Source of the DNA: Mammaliicoccus sciuri
GTDB taxonomy: Bacteria > Bacillota > Bacilli > Staphylococcales > Staphylococcaceae
DNA length: 64,000 nucleotides
Direction of reading: 5' to 3'
Assembly (NCBI RefSeq): GCF_002901825.1
Contig: NZ_PPQD01000026.1
Location: 178,974 to 242,973, forward strand
The notes under the pieces were generated by a model that saw only the letters and a program-made list of their open reading frames with translations, was not told the DNA's origin and searched no databases. Shown in pieces: positions 26,205 through 35,297 of the stretch. Each line of letters opens with the position of its first letter. Within the stretch, counting starts at the first letter, position 1. The position numbers were made by a program, and so were the translations under genes.

Positions 26205-27223
26205 TATGCACCAACCTCCTCAAATTCTATATTTAATGAATCTAAATGGGCAAAGCTTCTTCTAATTGCACTGTCGTCACCTTTCAAACGTAACGTTAAG
26301 TACCCTACAGGTGTGCCTTGAATATCTGACATTGAAGCAAACAATACATTAATTTGAACTTGATATTTTGTAATTAAGTCATTAATGATAGATTGTGTCA
26401 CTTTATCTCCATCTATGTATAATTTAATGTCTGTTGCTTGATGATCAGTTGGTATTAATTTTCTTAAATTAGGTGATATATCTGTTGTAATAACTGTAGA
26501 TACAAAGTTCTTCGCTGTTGCTGTTTTAGGATGGCTGAAGACATCTAATACAGGTCCAATTTCGATTACTTTACCATTTTCCATCACTGCGACTTTGTTA
26601 CAAATCTTCTGTATCACACTCATTTCATGTGTAATCAGTAGAATTGTGACACCAAACTCTTCATTGACACTTTTCAATAATTTCAATATAGAATCTGTCG
26701 TAGCCGGGTCAAGTGCACTTGTTGCTTCGTCACATAATAATATTTTAGGATCTGTCACGAGTGCTCTTGCAATAGCCACTCTTTGTTTTTGTCCGCCAGA
26801 TAATTCATTTGGATATTGCTTCCCTTTATCCTCTAGACCAACAAACTTGAGTAGTTCATCTACTTTAGCTTTAATTTTATCTTTACTTGTACCTTGCAAA
26901 ATAAGCGGCATCGCAACATTATTAAACACTGTCTTAGAATTTAATAAATTAAAATGTTGGAATATCATGCCGATATTTTTCTTAACACTTTGTAATTCTT
27001 TCTTTGAATACTGATTGATGTCATGGCCATCTACAATGACCTCTCCCGTTGTTTTTTCTTCCAATACATTAACAAGTCTTATTAACGTACTTTTTCCTGC
27101 TCCACTATATCCAATTACGCCAAAAATATCTTGTTCTTCGACTTTAAAACTGACATCATTTAAAGCTTGGATTTTAGAATTCTTTTGCTGGAAAATTTTA
27201 TTTACATTTTTAAATTCAATCAT
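26204..27223 (-). CDS. metN: Methionine ABC transporter ATPase MetN
   Basis: 339 residues from ATG 27223, preceded by GGAAGGGA; upstream codons in frame lie in the promoter and are excluded. Walker A GYSGAGKST (near residue 39), signature LSGGQKQRVAIARAL, Walker B LLCDEATSALDP and H-loop LLITHEMSV are intact. The C-terminal NIL domain (about 260-339), which binds methionine for transinhibition, is complete. First gene of metNIQ. Confidence 0.94.
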   Translation of the reverse strand: MIEFKNVNKIFQQKNSKIQALNDVSFKVEEQDIFGVIGYSGAGKSTLIRLVNVLEEKTTGEVIVDGHDINQYSKKELQSVKKNIGMIFQHFNLLNSKTVFNNVAMPLILQGTSKDKIKAKVDELLKFVGLEDKGKQYPNELSGGQKQRVAIARALVTDPKILLCDEATSALDPATTDSILKLLKSVNEEFGVTILLITHEMSVIQKICNKVAVMENGKVIEIGPVLDVFSHPKTATAKNFVSTVITTDISPNLRKLIPTDHQATDIKLYIDGDKVTQSIINDLITKYQVQINVLFASMSDIQGTPVGYLTLRLKGDDSAIRRSFAHLDSLNIEFEEVGA

Positions 27224-27240
27224 CGTATTTATCCCTTCCG

Positions 27241-27291
27241 AATTCTTATTAATATGATAAGAATTATATGGGTGTTTCCTTTTATCGTCAA
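27241..27291 (-). promoter_or_regulatory. metNIQ promoter with inverted repeat at the start site
   Basis: Minus-strand TTGACG (27286-27291), 17-bp spacer, TATAAT (27263-27268). A perfect 9-bp inverted repeat AATTCTTAT-N7-ATAAGAATT (27241-27265) overlaps the 3' edge of the -10 and the start site, an ideal repressor position. The leader is only about 30 nt, too short for an S-box or T-box. Confidence 0.7.
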
Positions 27292-27386
27292 TACTTATAA
27301 TCAAATTTTTCTAAATATTCATTTATCTATATTGTAATTTTTCTCTTTAATGATTGATTAACATGTTCTTAATGAATTTTTATTAA

Positions 27387-27437
27387 TGTAAGCGCTATCA
27401 ATAATTTATTGACAACTTTGTGAACAACAAATAAAAT
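27387..27437 (+). promoter_or_regulatory. actP promoter with CcpA cre site
   Basis: TGTAAGCGCTATCA (27387-27400) matches the cre consensus TGWAANCGNTNWCA at every position. Promoter TTGACA (27409-27414), 17-bp spacer, TAAAAT (27432-27437) follows. The cre lies directly upstream of the -35, a position more often linked to activation than to road-block repression. Confidence 0.85.
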
Positions 27438-27484
27438 GAAACTTAAGATGTATTTTTACATCTACAAATAAGGGGGTTATAAGT

Positions 27485-27796
27485 ATGGCAGAGCATGATT
27501 TCAAGCGTTTAGCAGCAGATCCAAAGTTTAAAGAACTTCTGAAAAAAAGAAATAATTTCATATTTCCTATCTCTATATTCTTTATTATTGCAACGCTCCT
27601 ATTTCCAGTATTGACTGGTTATACAAACATCTTGAATAATATTGCATTTTGGAATATCTCTTGGGCATGGATTTACGCTTTATTATTATTCATTATGGTT
27701 TGGACACTTGTCACTTTGTACATGCGAAAAGCGAAGTCTTTTGATAAAGATGCTGAGGAACTATTAAAAGCATATAGAGAGGAGCAAAACTTATGA
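27485..27796 (+). CDS. DUF485 membrane protein (YjcH-like), acetate permease partner
   Basis: 103 residues with two hydrophobic helices (about 25-48 and 58-82). The DFKRLAADPKFKELLKKRNNF N-terminus is the DUF485 signature. This family is almost always encoded just upstream of the acetate symporter ActP, and here the two genes overlap by 4 bp (ATGA), so it is presumably an accessory subunit or regulator of the symporter. AAGGGGG site before ATG 27485. Confidence 0.88.
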   Translation: MAEHDFKRLAADPKFKELLKKRNNFIFPISIFFIIATLLFPVLTGYTNILNNIAFWNISWAWIYALLLFIMVWTLVTLYMRKAKSFDKDAEELLKAYREEQNL

Positions 27797-29340
27797 ATGT
27801 CATCGTTGTCGTTATGTTTTTAGTATTTGTCGGGATCACATTGTTTATTACATATTTTGCATCTAAAAGAACGCAATCAGCAAATGACTTCTACACTGCT
27901 GGTGGTGGCTTAACAGGTTGGCAAAATGGATTGGCAATTGCAGGTGATTATTTATCTGCCGCATCATTTTTAGGTATAGCAGGTGCCATCGCATTATGGG
28001 GGTTTGATGGTTTTTTCTATAGTATCGGTTATTTAACAGCTTATCTTATTGTGTTATACATTGTAGCTGAGCCGTTAAGAAATCTTGGTAAATATACTTT
28101 AGCAGATATGATTGCAGCACGATTTGAATTGAAAAAAGTGAGAGCAATGGCTGCAGTTTCTTCTATTACAATAGTTATTTTCTATATGCTTGCACAACTC
28201 GTTGGTGCAGGTGCACTTATTCAATTACTATTTGGTATACCTTATACACTCGCTGTTATTCTAGTTGGTATTATGATGACCATTTATGTATTATTTGGTG
28301 GTATGACAGCAACAAGTTGGGTACAAATGGTTAAAGCAGTATTACTTATGATTGGCACAGTGATTATTTCATTTTTAGTGTTATTACATTTTGACTTCAA
28401 CCTTTCTACGATGTTTGGTGAAATGCATAACATTAAGTCATCTGATTTCAAAGGTGAATTTATTAATCCAGGTTCACAAGGTAAACCACCGTTAGATAAC
28501 ATCTCATTAATTATTGCGTTATTATTTGGTACAGCTGGATTACCACACATATTGATGCGATTCTTTACAGTTAAAGATGCTCAAACGGCAAGGTCTTCTG
28601 TTATGTGGGCAACATGGATTATCGGTATCTTTTACATTTTAACGATATTCCTTGGATTTGGCGCAGCAGCATTATTAACACGTGAAGAAATTATTAGCGC
28701 CAACCCTGCTGGTAATATGGCAGCCCCATTATTAGCAGCAAAATTAGGTGGAGATTTCCTAATGTCATTTGTTTCGGCCGTTGCATTTGCTACGATATTG
28801 GCAGTAGTAGCAGGTTTAGTATTAACAGGCGCGTCTGCATTCGCACATGATATTTACGGACAAGTCATTAAAAAAGGTAAAATAAGCGAACGTGAACAGA
28901 TGAAAGCAGCAAAATTAGCTTCATTAGCAGTTTCAGTCGTATCCATTATATTAGCCTTATTTGCTCAAAATTTAAACGTAGCATTCTTAGTATCATTAGC
29001 ATTTTGTGTCGCAGCAAGTGCAAATTTACCAGTCATTGTATTTACGATATTTTGGAAGAGATTTAATACACACGGTGCCATCACAGGAATAGCTGTCGGC
29101 TTAATCGTGTCACTTATACTCGTTATACTAAGTCCAAATGTCATGAATCCAGAAGGAACAGCATTTATTACAATGTCGCCAATATTCCCTTTATCAAATC
29201 CTGCAATCATATCAGTACCAGCAGGCTTTATTGGTGCATTTTTAGGAACATTCCTAGGTAAATCAGAATCACATGATAAATTCCAAGAAGTACAAGTTAA
29301 ATCAGCAACAGGCATATCAACTTCAGATATTACACATTAA
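27793..29340 (+). CDS. actP: Cation/acetate symporter ActP
   Basis: 515-residue SSS-family symporter with about 13 membrane segments. N-terminal SANDFYTAGGGLTGWQNGLAIAGDYLSAASFLG and FFTVKDAQTARSSVMWATWI near residue 260 are ActP features. It takes up acetate and other short carboxylates with sodium or protons. Translationally coupled to DUF485, downstream of a perfect cre site, so expression probably follows carbon supply. Related glycolate or pyruvate permeases cannot be ruled out. Confidence 0.85.
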   Translation: MNVIVVVMFLVFVGITLFITYFASKRTQSANDFYTAGGGLTGWQNGLAIAGDYLSAASFLGIAGAIALWGFDGFFYSIGYLTAYLIVLYIVAEPLRNLGKYTLADMIAARFELKKVRAMAAVSSITIVIFYMLAQLVGAGALIQLLFGIPYTLAVILVGIMMTIYVLFGGMTATSWVQMVKAVLLMIGTVIISFLVLLHFDFNLSTMFGEMHNIKSSDFKGEFINPGSQGKPPLDNISLIIALLFGTAGLPHILMRFFTVKDAQTARSSVMWATWIIGIFYILTIFLGFGAAALLTREEIISANPAGNMAAPLLAAKLGGDFLMSFVSAVAFATILAVVAGLVLTGASAFAHDIYGQVIKKGKISEREQMKAAKLASLAVSVVSIILALFAQNLNVAFLVSLAFCVAASANLPVIVFTIFWKRFNTHGAITGIAVGLIVSLILVILSPNVMNPEGTAFITMSPIFPLSNPAIISVPAGFIGAFLGTFLGKSESHDKFQEVQVKSATGISTSDITH

Positions 29341-29366
29341 AAATTAGTAATGTTGGTGAAGTATTT

Positions 29367-29477
29367 AGGGACAGAATTCCGAGTAATGTCCCTAAGAGGC
29401 TGTTAGAGACACAATTCCGAATAATGTCCCTAATTAGACGCTCCTAACTACCATTTCTCGGAATTCTGGTAATTAGC
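29367..29477. repeat. Palindromic repeats with constant core (family B, locus 1)
   Basis: Three imperfect hairpins: 29367-29393 (arms AGGGACA/TGTCCCT), 29405-29431 (arms AGAGACA/TGTCCCT) and 29444-29477 in reverse orientation (arms CTAACTACCA/TGGTAATTAG). All share a core like GAATTCCGAGAAA around an EcoRI-like GAATTC. They lie between the actP stop and the shared terminator. Confidence 0.8.
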
Positions 29478-29503
29478 ATATCCAACTAACTTATTAAATG
29501 TCA

Positions 29504-29542
29504 AAAACCGCTTAGACACGACGGATGTCTAAGCGGTTTTTA
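29504..29542. terminator. Bidirectional terminator between actP and the monooxygenase
   Basis: Sixteen-base-pair stem AAAAACCGCTTAGACA/TGTCTAAGCGGTTTTT with a 7-nt loop. Confidence 0.92.
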
Positions 29543-29543
29543 C

Positions 29544-30680
29544 TTATTTTAATTTTGCTTTTTGTAAAAACTTCACTTTTTTACTAAGTGATTTTGAAGA
29601 TTTTTGTTTGAGCATTTTATTTCTTATTTTAATTTTTAAAGTACTTGATGATTGTGCTGCTTTACCGATTTTTCTTGATTTTATGATGACTTTTTTAGTA
29701 TGTTTCGTTCTTAATTTGTCATATCGTTTTAAGGCTGATTCTATATCTCGATCGTTTATTAAATTAACTAATGTTACGGCGTCTTCTATTGCTTGGCCTG
29801 CACCTTGTCCCATGTTCGGTGTTGTTGCATGTGCTGCGTCACCTAATAGAACAACTCTATTTGAAACGAATGATTTCAATGGTACGAGGTCATACATATC
29901 ATGATGTAATATGCCTGTTTCTTCTTGTGCATCTAATACGGTTCTTACTTCATCTGGGAATTGATTGAAGTATGCTTGAAGATGTGGTTTCTCAAATGAC
30001 TTAAATTGCAAATCATTTTCTTTAGCATTCATTGTGCAGAACCAGTATAATTCGTTGTCTTTTAAAGGAACTATGCCAAATCTTCCTTTATGTCCCCAAT
30101 ATTCTAGTGTAACGTCTTGTTCAATATTTAACTTCTCATTTACAACGCCTCTGAAACAAGTGTATCCAGCATACTTAGGTGCTGATTTCGGATAAAGTTG
30201 TGTTCTTACTTTTGAATGTATACCATCTGCTGCAATTACTAAATCAAATTGTTCTTCTAAACCATTTGTAAAATAAAGTCGTACATCGTCAGCTGTTTGT
30301 TTAAACGTTTTAACTTCATGATTTAAATAAATATTATCTGATGGTACATGTGTTTTTAAGATTTCATGTAACACTTTTCTATGAATCGTAATATTTTTAT
30401 GTTCATCTTGATCCATCATTAATGAATTTAAAAATTCATCTAAATCAGATCTAATTTCTATTTTTCTTAATGGTTGGCCTTCTTGCTCAATTGCATATGC
30501 CATTTTATATTGTTTTAATGCTTTAAGGACATTACTTCCAATGCCTAAACCGGCGCCATCTTGTTCTAAATTGCCACGTTGTTCATAAACATAAACTTCA
30601 TGTCCCGTTTGACTTAGTAATCCAGCAGTCGTTAATCCACCGATGCCTGCCCCAATTACAGCAATTTTCATTTTGTTCAC
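29544..30680 (-). CDS. FAD-dependent monooxygenase (UbiH/PHBH-like)
   Basis: 378 residues. N-terminal Rossmann dinucleotide site GAGIGGLTTAGLL with the following YEQRG acidic end, the middle DG motif LVIAADGIHSKVR near residue 150, and the GD motif VVLLGDAAHATTPNMGQGAGQAIEDA near residue 275 define a single-component flavoprotein hydroxylase. The C-terminal 50 residues are unusually lysine/serine rich. Starts with GTG at 30680 or ATG 30671; the ribosome site is weak either way. Substrate unknown. The following block of glucosaminidase, DUF1641 and fdhA matches S. aureus gene order. Confidence 0.8.
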   Translation of the reverse strand: MNKMKIAVIGAGIGGLTTAGLLSQTGHEVYVYEQRGNLEQDGAGLGIGSNVLKALKQYKMAYAIEQEGQPLRKIEIRSDLDEFLNSLMMDQDEHKNITIHRKVLHEILKTHVPSDNIYLNHEVKTFKQTADDVRLYFTNGLEEQFDLVIAADGIHSKVRTQLYPKSAPKYAGYTCFRGVVNEKLNIEQDVTLEYWGHKGRFGIVPLKDNELYWFCTMNAKENDLQFKSFEKPHLQAYFNQFPDEVRTVLDAQEETGILHHDMYDLVPLKSFVSNRVVLLGDAAHATTPNMGQGAGQAIEDAVTLVNLINDRDIESALKRYDKLRTKHTKKVIIKSRKIGKAAQSSSTLKIKIRNKMLKQKSSKSLSKKVKFLQKAKLK

Positions 30681-30742
30681 TACTTTCTTTGAAATAAAAA
30701 TTTGATTATAAACTTTATTTTAACACGAATCCTTACATATCT

Positions 30743-30773
30743 TTACCCCTAGTTCATATTGAACTAGGGGTAA
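30743..30773 (-). terminator. Hairpin after the glucosaminidase gene
   Basis: Perfect 14-bp stem TTACCCCTAGTTCA/TGAACTAGGGGTAA with a 3-nt loop, four bases past the stop; lacks a strong T run. Confidence 0.7.
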
Positions 30774-30776
30774 CCT

Positions 30777-31562
30777 TTATTTGTAATAGTCTTTATGGAC
30801 TTTTGATTTCTTCAAATTATGGTCATCATAATAACCTTCCATAATTTTACCGATACTTGTTGCCCAATTCACATCTGTTGCATAAAGATGCTGTCCAGGA
30901 TTATAAGGGTTCCATCTCATTTTATATAATGTGTCTTGCCCATTGTTAAGATAGTCCTTTTTAATAAATTCTGCGCCTCCATTTATAGCTTTTTCTGGAG
31001 AAGTCCAACCTTTCTTACGCGCATAACTACTACCCGTTTCTACAGCATCTTGATCAAATGCCCCAATCCCATAGAAATTATAGAATGTTTTACCGTTGGA
31101 CATTTTGACACCACTTGCCAATTCAGAATTACCATTTCCAGTTTCGATAAAAGCATGACTCATCAAGTAGATGATATTGACATCATATTTTTCTTGGGCT
31201 TCTATAAATGCTTTTTCTTTACCTTTTAATATGCCTTTATCTTTTAAAATGTCTTTAACTTGTTTTTCTGATACATCTACTTTTTTAGATATATCTATGA
31301 ATTGAAAGTCTGTCTGACTTTTGTCAATATCCATAAATTTATCTATATCTTTTTTATCAGCATACACGAATTTATTGTCCTTTTGTGTAACAGCTGGTGC
31401 ATCACTTTGCGTTTGAATTTCGAGCGCTTCTTCATAAGTATGTGTTTGATGATTTTTAAAAAAAGGAGACTCAAAAATAAATAATAAAACAATAAATATA
31501 ATAATAATTGTGAGCCCTAAAATTAAAGAAAACCTTTCTCTCAAAAAGTTAATAATATTCAC
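30777..31562 (-). CDS. Membrane-anchored N-acetylglucosaminidase (SagA-like)
   Basis: 261 residues. A single transmembrane segment at about 13-32 anchors a GH73-type glucosaminidase domain outside the cell. The catalytic glutamate lies in SHAFIETGNGNSELASG (near residue 144), followed by FYNFYGIGAFD, and the AINGGAEFIKKDYLNNGQDTLYKMRWNP segment. Such Sag enzymes trim glycan strands of new peptidoglycan. No signal cleavage site is visible, so it stays membrane bound. Gene order next to DUF1641-fdhA fits the S. aureus SagA-type gene, though I cannot separate SagA from its paralogues with certainty. Confidence 0.8.
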   Translation of the reverse strand: MNIINFLRERFSLILGLTIIIIFIVLLFIFESPFFKNHQTHTYEEALEIQTQSDAPAVTQKDNKFVYADKKDIDKFMDIDKSQTDFQFIDISKKVDVSEKQVKDILKDKGILKGKEKAFIEAQEKYDVNIIYLMSHAFIETGNGNSELASGVKMSNGKTFYNFYGIGAFDQDAVETGSSYARKKGWTSPEKAINGGAEFIKKDYLNNGQDTLYKMRWNPYNPGQHLYATDVNWATSIGKIMEGYYDDHNLKKSKVHKDYYK

Positions 31563-31640
31563 ACCTTTTCTATTTGTATAAGCAATGTTACTGTTTTAAC
31601 TTATCTTATATTTTCTTAAATTTCAACGAAATGTTTTCAA

Positions 31641-31673
31641 AAAATAAGAGTGAGACAGAAATCTGTCTCACTC
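31641..31673 (-). terminator. Terminator overlapping the DUF1641 stop
   Basis: GAGTGAGACAGA/TCTGTCTCACTC stem; the downstream arm starts within the last codons of the gene, and a T run follows on the minus strand. Confidence 0.85.
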
Positions 31674-32138
31674 GTCTCTACTCATACCTTTTAAAAAGTT
31701 CAATAATAGCGTTACACTTTGATTAATTTCTGGATCTTTAAGTGCGCCTAATAAATCTGTTACAGAAGTCTTCTTATAAGGATTAGCCCTATTCGCAACT
31801 TTCATGCCGTTATTAATCCTTCTCACGAAAGTAGATGTTTCTTCTATATCCAATTCTCCTAATAGAAATAGAACTTGTCCAAGATTTCCTAAAATACCTT
31901 CATATTGTTCTTTATTCAGTTCATTGACGATATTTTTCGTAATGATTTTACGTTGCACAATGGCTGCGTGAAATGCATCTAACGCTTCCGCTTCTTCCAG
32001 TGCATCGAGTATATCAATTCCTTTTTCAATGGCAATTTTTCGATCTGATAATCGTGATTTAATGTCATTCATATTTTCTTCAATTATATATTCTCTACTT
32101 TTATGAATTTTCTTAATCACTTTAACTCTTTCACCCAT
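31668..32138 (-). CDS. DUF1641 protein, formate dehydrogenase partner
   Basis: 156 residues, soluble and mostly helical. The C-terminal region NRANPYKKTSVTDLLGALKDPEINQSVTLLLNFLKGM is the DUF1641 signature. Its ATG overlaps the fdhA stop by one base (TAATG), so it is translationally coupled to the formate dehydrogenase and probably acts as an accessory or maturation factor for it; the exact role is not known to me. Confidence 0.85.
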   Translation of the reverse strand: MGERVKVIKKIHKSREYIIEENMNDIKSRLSDRKIAIEKGIDILDALEEAEALDAFHAAIVQRKIITKNIVNELNKEQYEGILGNLGQVLFLLGELDIEETSTFVRRINNGMKVANRANPYKKTSVTDLLGALKDPEINQSVTLLLNFLKGMSRDE

Positions 32139-35077
32139 TATGCATCGCCACCTTTACTAGGGAATGTATAACTTGATTTCGCCCACTTGTCTTGTACTCT
32201 CACACTAATCTGTGGCTGTCTATTACCAAACCGCGAATTATGTTTAGGTATAGGTGATTTGCCTTTTTTAGTGATAACTTCTAACTTCGCATAATTATCT
32301 TTATATGCTGGTGTATTTGTATCTTTATCAACATCACTATCTGTTACAAAGTTAGGTGCACCTTCATTCTGATCATTTAACGGAATATAAATATTATTAC
32401 CTGCTACTCTGTCTGTAACTTGCACATTCACTTCTACTGTACCTACCTTGGAAGTTACTTTAACTCTCGCACCATTTTCGATACCATGTTCTTCAGCGAG
32501 TTCTTTAGAAATCTCACAGAAGTTTCTAGGCATTTTATATTTTAAACCAGGTACTTGATAAGTCATATTACCTTCATGGAAATGTTCTAATACACGTCCA
32601 TTGTTAACGTGTAATGACATTTCTTTTGTCTTTTTAGACTCAACATTAAATGACAATGGATAAAGTCTAGCCTTACCATCAGGGAAATTAAATCTTTCTG
32701 TATATAATAATGGTGTATCAGTACCATCATCATTCATTGGCCATTGTAAACTATCAAATCCTTCTAATCGATCATACGTAATTCCTTTAACTAAAGGCAT
32801 GAGTGATTGTGCTTCATACCATATTTCACTAGGATGTTGATAATCCCAATCTGCGCCAAGTGACTGTGCAATTAATTGAATGATTTCCCAGTCTGGTTTA
32901 GAATCTCCAAGCGTGTCTAATGCTTTATTTATTCTTTGAACACGTCTTTCAGTATTTGTAAATGTACCATCTTTTTCTAATGAAGGAGATGCAGGTAACA
33001 CAACATCCGCAAATTCGGCTGTTTTTGATAAAAATAAATCTTGAACGACTAAGAAATCAATTTTCTCAAATGCTGATCTGACATAATTAATATTAGCATC
33101 TACAACACCTGTATCTTCACCTTTAATATAAAGTGAGTGTAATGTCCCTTCATGTATACTATCTATCATTTGATGGTTGTCCAAACCTCTTTCTGAATCG
33201 AGCGAAACTTGCCAAGCTTGTTCAAATTTATGTCTCACTTCATCATCAGACACATCTTGATATCCTGGGAATGTGTTTGGCATACTGCCCATATCACTAC
33301 ATCCTTGAACATTGTTGTGACCTCTTAAAGGATAAGCACCTGTACCAGGTCTCATATAATTACCTGTTACTAACAATAAGTTAGAAATGGCTGTACTTGT
33401 ATCACTACCGATACGATGTTGCGTTACACCCATAGCCCAACAAATGGATAGAGATTCAGTTTCTGCAACTTGTTTGGCAATATGTTTGAGTTCTGTTTGA
33501 CTAATGCCCGTTAGACTTTCTGCATACTCTAACGTAAACGTTTTAAGACTGTCATAATAACTATCAAAATCATTAACCCATTTATTGATAAAAGCTCCAT
33601 CGTGCCAATTTTGGTCGATAATATATTTTGTAACAGCTGATAGCCAAACTAAATCTGTACCAGGATTTGGTTGATAAAATTTATCTGCACGTTCAGCCAT
33701 CTCGTGTTTTCTAATATCAAATACATATAATTTTTGTCCTAATAATTTATGTGCACGTTTAATTCTACTCGCGATAACAGGATGTGCTTCGGCTGTGTTT
33801 GTACCGATAGTAATGACCATTTTAGCTTTTTCTAAATCTTCAATTGAACCGGAATCACCACCATAACCCACCGTTCTAAACAATCCTTGAGTAGCTGGTG
33901 ATTGACAATATCTAGAACAATTATCGACATTATGCGTTCCGATAACTTGTCTTGCTAATTTCTGCATTAAATATGATTCTTCATTCGTACATTTAGAAGA
34001 TGAAATAAACGCTAATGCATCTTTACCATATTGATTTTTAATTTGAGATAATCGAGTACTGATCACTCTCAAAGCTTCATCCCATTCAACTTCTTGGAAA
34101 TAGCCTTCTTTTCTAACCAAAGGCTTCGTTAATCTATCTTCAGAATTCACATAATCCCAAGCAAATTTCCCTTTTACACACGTAGAAATATGATTTGCTG
34201 GAGAATCTTCATGCGGTAACACTCTTAATATTTCTCTATCTTTTGTCCAAACATCAAAAGAACAACCTACACCACAGTATGTACATACTGTCTTAGTCTT
34301 CTTAATAACATCTTCTCTCATCGCCGCTTCTGAATCAGAAATCGCAAATAGAGGTCCATACCCAGTTTCAGCTTTTTTAGTGAGTTCAATCATCGAACGT
34401 AATAAACCTGGTTCTTGATCAGTCATATAGCCTGCATTACCTAGCATGTTATTTTCCATCAAAGCATTACATGGACATACCGTTACACATTGTCCACAAT
34501 TCACACAACTTGATTCATCAATCGCACGATCATTGTCCCAAATAACTCTAGGTTGTTTTCTTTCCCAATCAATCGTCAATGTTTCGTTCACTTGTACATC
34601 TTGACATACCTCTACACATCTTCCACATAAAATACATTGATCCGGATCATATCTATAAAATGCCCCAAAATCTTTTTCATAACCTTTAGATTGGAATGGA
34701 TTAGATTGATGTTCCAAACCAAATTCACCCATTGTATTATGAATTTCGCAATTGCCATTATTATAATCACAAACTGTACAATATAATTCATGGTGTTCAA
34801 GCACTCTGTCCAATGCTTGTTTCTGAGCTGATTTTACAGATTCAAGTTGCGTATTCACAACCATACCATTCTCAATCATCGTACTGCACGCACGTTGAAG
34901 TTGCCCATTAACTTCAACGACACATGAGTCACACGTTTCAATCGGTCCTAAAGATTCGTTGTAGCATATAGACGGCACAAAGGATAACTTTTCAGCTTTA
35001 ATAAAGTCCAATAGCCTCATGCCCTCTTCTACAAGAAAATCTTTACCATCAATTGTTATAACCTGATGTTCTTGCAT
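32138..35077 (-). CDS. fdhA: NAD-type formate dehydrogenase alpha subunit, molybdopterin/Fe-S
   Basis: 979 residues from ATG 35077 (GAGGGGG upstream). Domains in order: N-terminal 2Fe-2S ferredoxin fold ([17 protein letters not shown], about 35-70), a His/Cys cluster ([16 protein letters not shown]), two 4Fe-4S ferredoxin motifs ([25 protein letters not shown]), a further 4Fe-4S site (VCTYCGVGC, near 260), and the molybdopterin oxidoreductase domains with the [10 protein letters not shown] active-site region containing cysteine rather than selenocysteine, and a C-terminal molydopterin-dinucleotide-binding barrel. It oxidises formate to CO2 in the cytoplasm. No FdhD or cofactor genes are nearby. 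Confidence 0.9.
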   Translation of the reverse strand: MQEHQVITIDGKDFLVEEGMRLLDFIKAEKLSFVPSICYNESLGPIETCDSCVVEVNGQLQRACSTMIENGMVVNTQLESVKSAQKQALDRVLEHHELYCTVCDYNNGNCEIHNTMGEFGLEHQSNPFQSKGYEKDFGAFYRYDPDQCILCGRCVEVCQDVQVNETLTIDWERKQPRVIWDNDRAIDESSCVNCGQCVTVCPCNALMENNMLGNAGYMTDQEPGLLRSMIELTKKAETGYGPLFAISDSEAAMREDVIKKTKTVCTYCGVGCSFDVWTKDREILRVLPHEDSPANHISTCVKGKFAWDYVNSEDRLTKPLVRKEGYFQEVEWDEALRVISTRLSQIKNQYGKDALAFISSSKCTNEESYLMQKLARQVIGTHNVDNCSRYCQSPATQGLFRTVGYGGDSGSIEDLEKAKMVITIGTNTAEAHPVIASRIKRAHKLLGQKLYVFDIRKHEMAERADKFYQPNPGTDLVWLSAVTKYIIDQNWHDGAFINKWVNDFDSYYDSLKTFTLEYAESLTGISQTELKHIAKQVAETESLSICWAMGVTQHRIGSDTSTAISNLLLVTGNYMRPGTGAYPLRGHNNVQGCSDMGSMPNTFPGYQDVSDDEVRHKFEQAWQVSLDSERGLDNHQMIDSIHEGTLHSLYIKGEDTGVVDANINYVRSAFEKIDFLVVQDLFLSKTAEFADVVLPASPSLEKDGTFTNTERRVQRINKALDTLGDSKPDWEIIQLIAQSLGADWDYQHPSEIWYEAQSLMPLVKGITYDRLEGFDSLQWPMNDDGTDTPLLYTERFNFPDGKARLYPLSFNVESKKTKEMSLHVNNGRVLEHFHEGNMTYQVPGLKYKMPRNFCEISKELAEEHGIENGARVKVTSKVGTVEVNVQVTDRVAGNNIYIPLNDQNEGAPNFVTDSDVDKDTNTPAYKDNYAKLEVITKKGKSPIPKHNSRFGNRQPQISVRVQDKWAKSSYTFPSKGGDA

Positions 35078-35235
35078 ATTGACTACCCCCTCTATGAAAT
35101 TATGCCCAAAAAAGCCAAATATAATCATCTTTAAATGAAAAGGCTTACTTTTGATTATAATTTTGTAATTTTACAATTGCAAATAATTGTTACGTTTACT
35201 ATATCGATAAATTTTCAGAAATTTCAAAAATATTA

Positions 35236-35264
35236 TTGATACACTGTAAAATTTTTGCTAATCT
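35236..35264 (+). promoter_or_regulatory. cstA promoter
   Basis: TTGATA, 17-bp spacer, TAATCT. The upstream in-frame ATG at 35265 would fall before the transcript start, supporting the later start at 35298. Confidence 0.65.
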
Positions 35265-35297
35265 ATGAATATTCTTAGTTCGAAAGAAGGTTTTACA

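Noticed and set aside
27224..27484. S-box or T-box riboswitch ahead of metNIQ
   Set aside because: The promoter lies only about 40 bp from the start codon, leaving no room for a structured leader.
35265..35297. Upstream ATG of cstA
   Set aside because: It lies directly after the -10 element and has no ribosome site.
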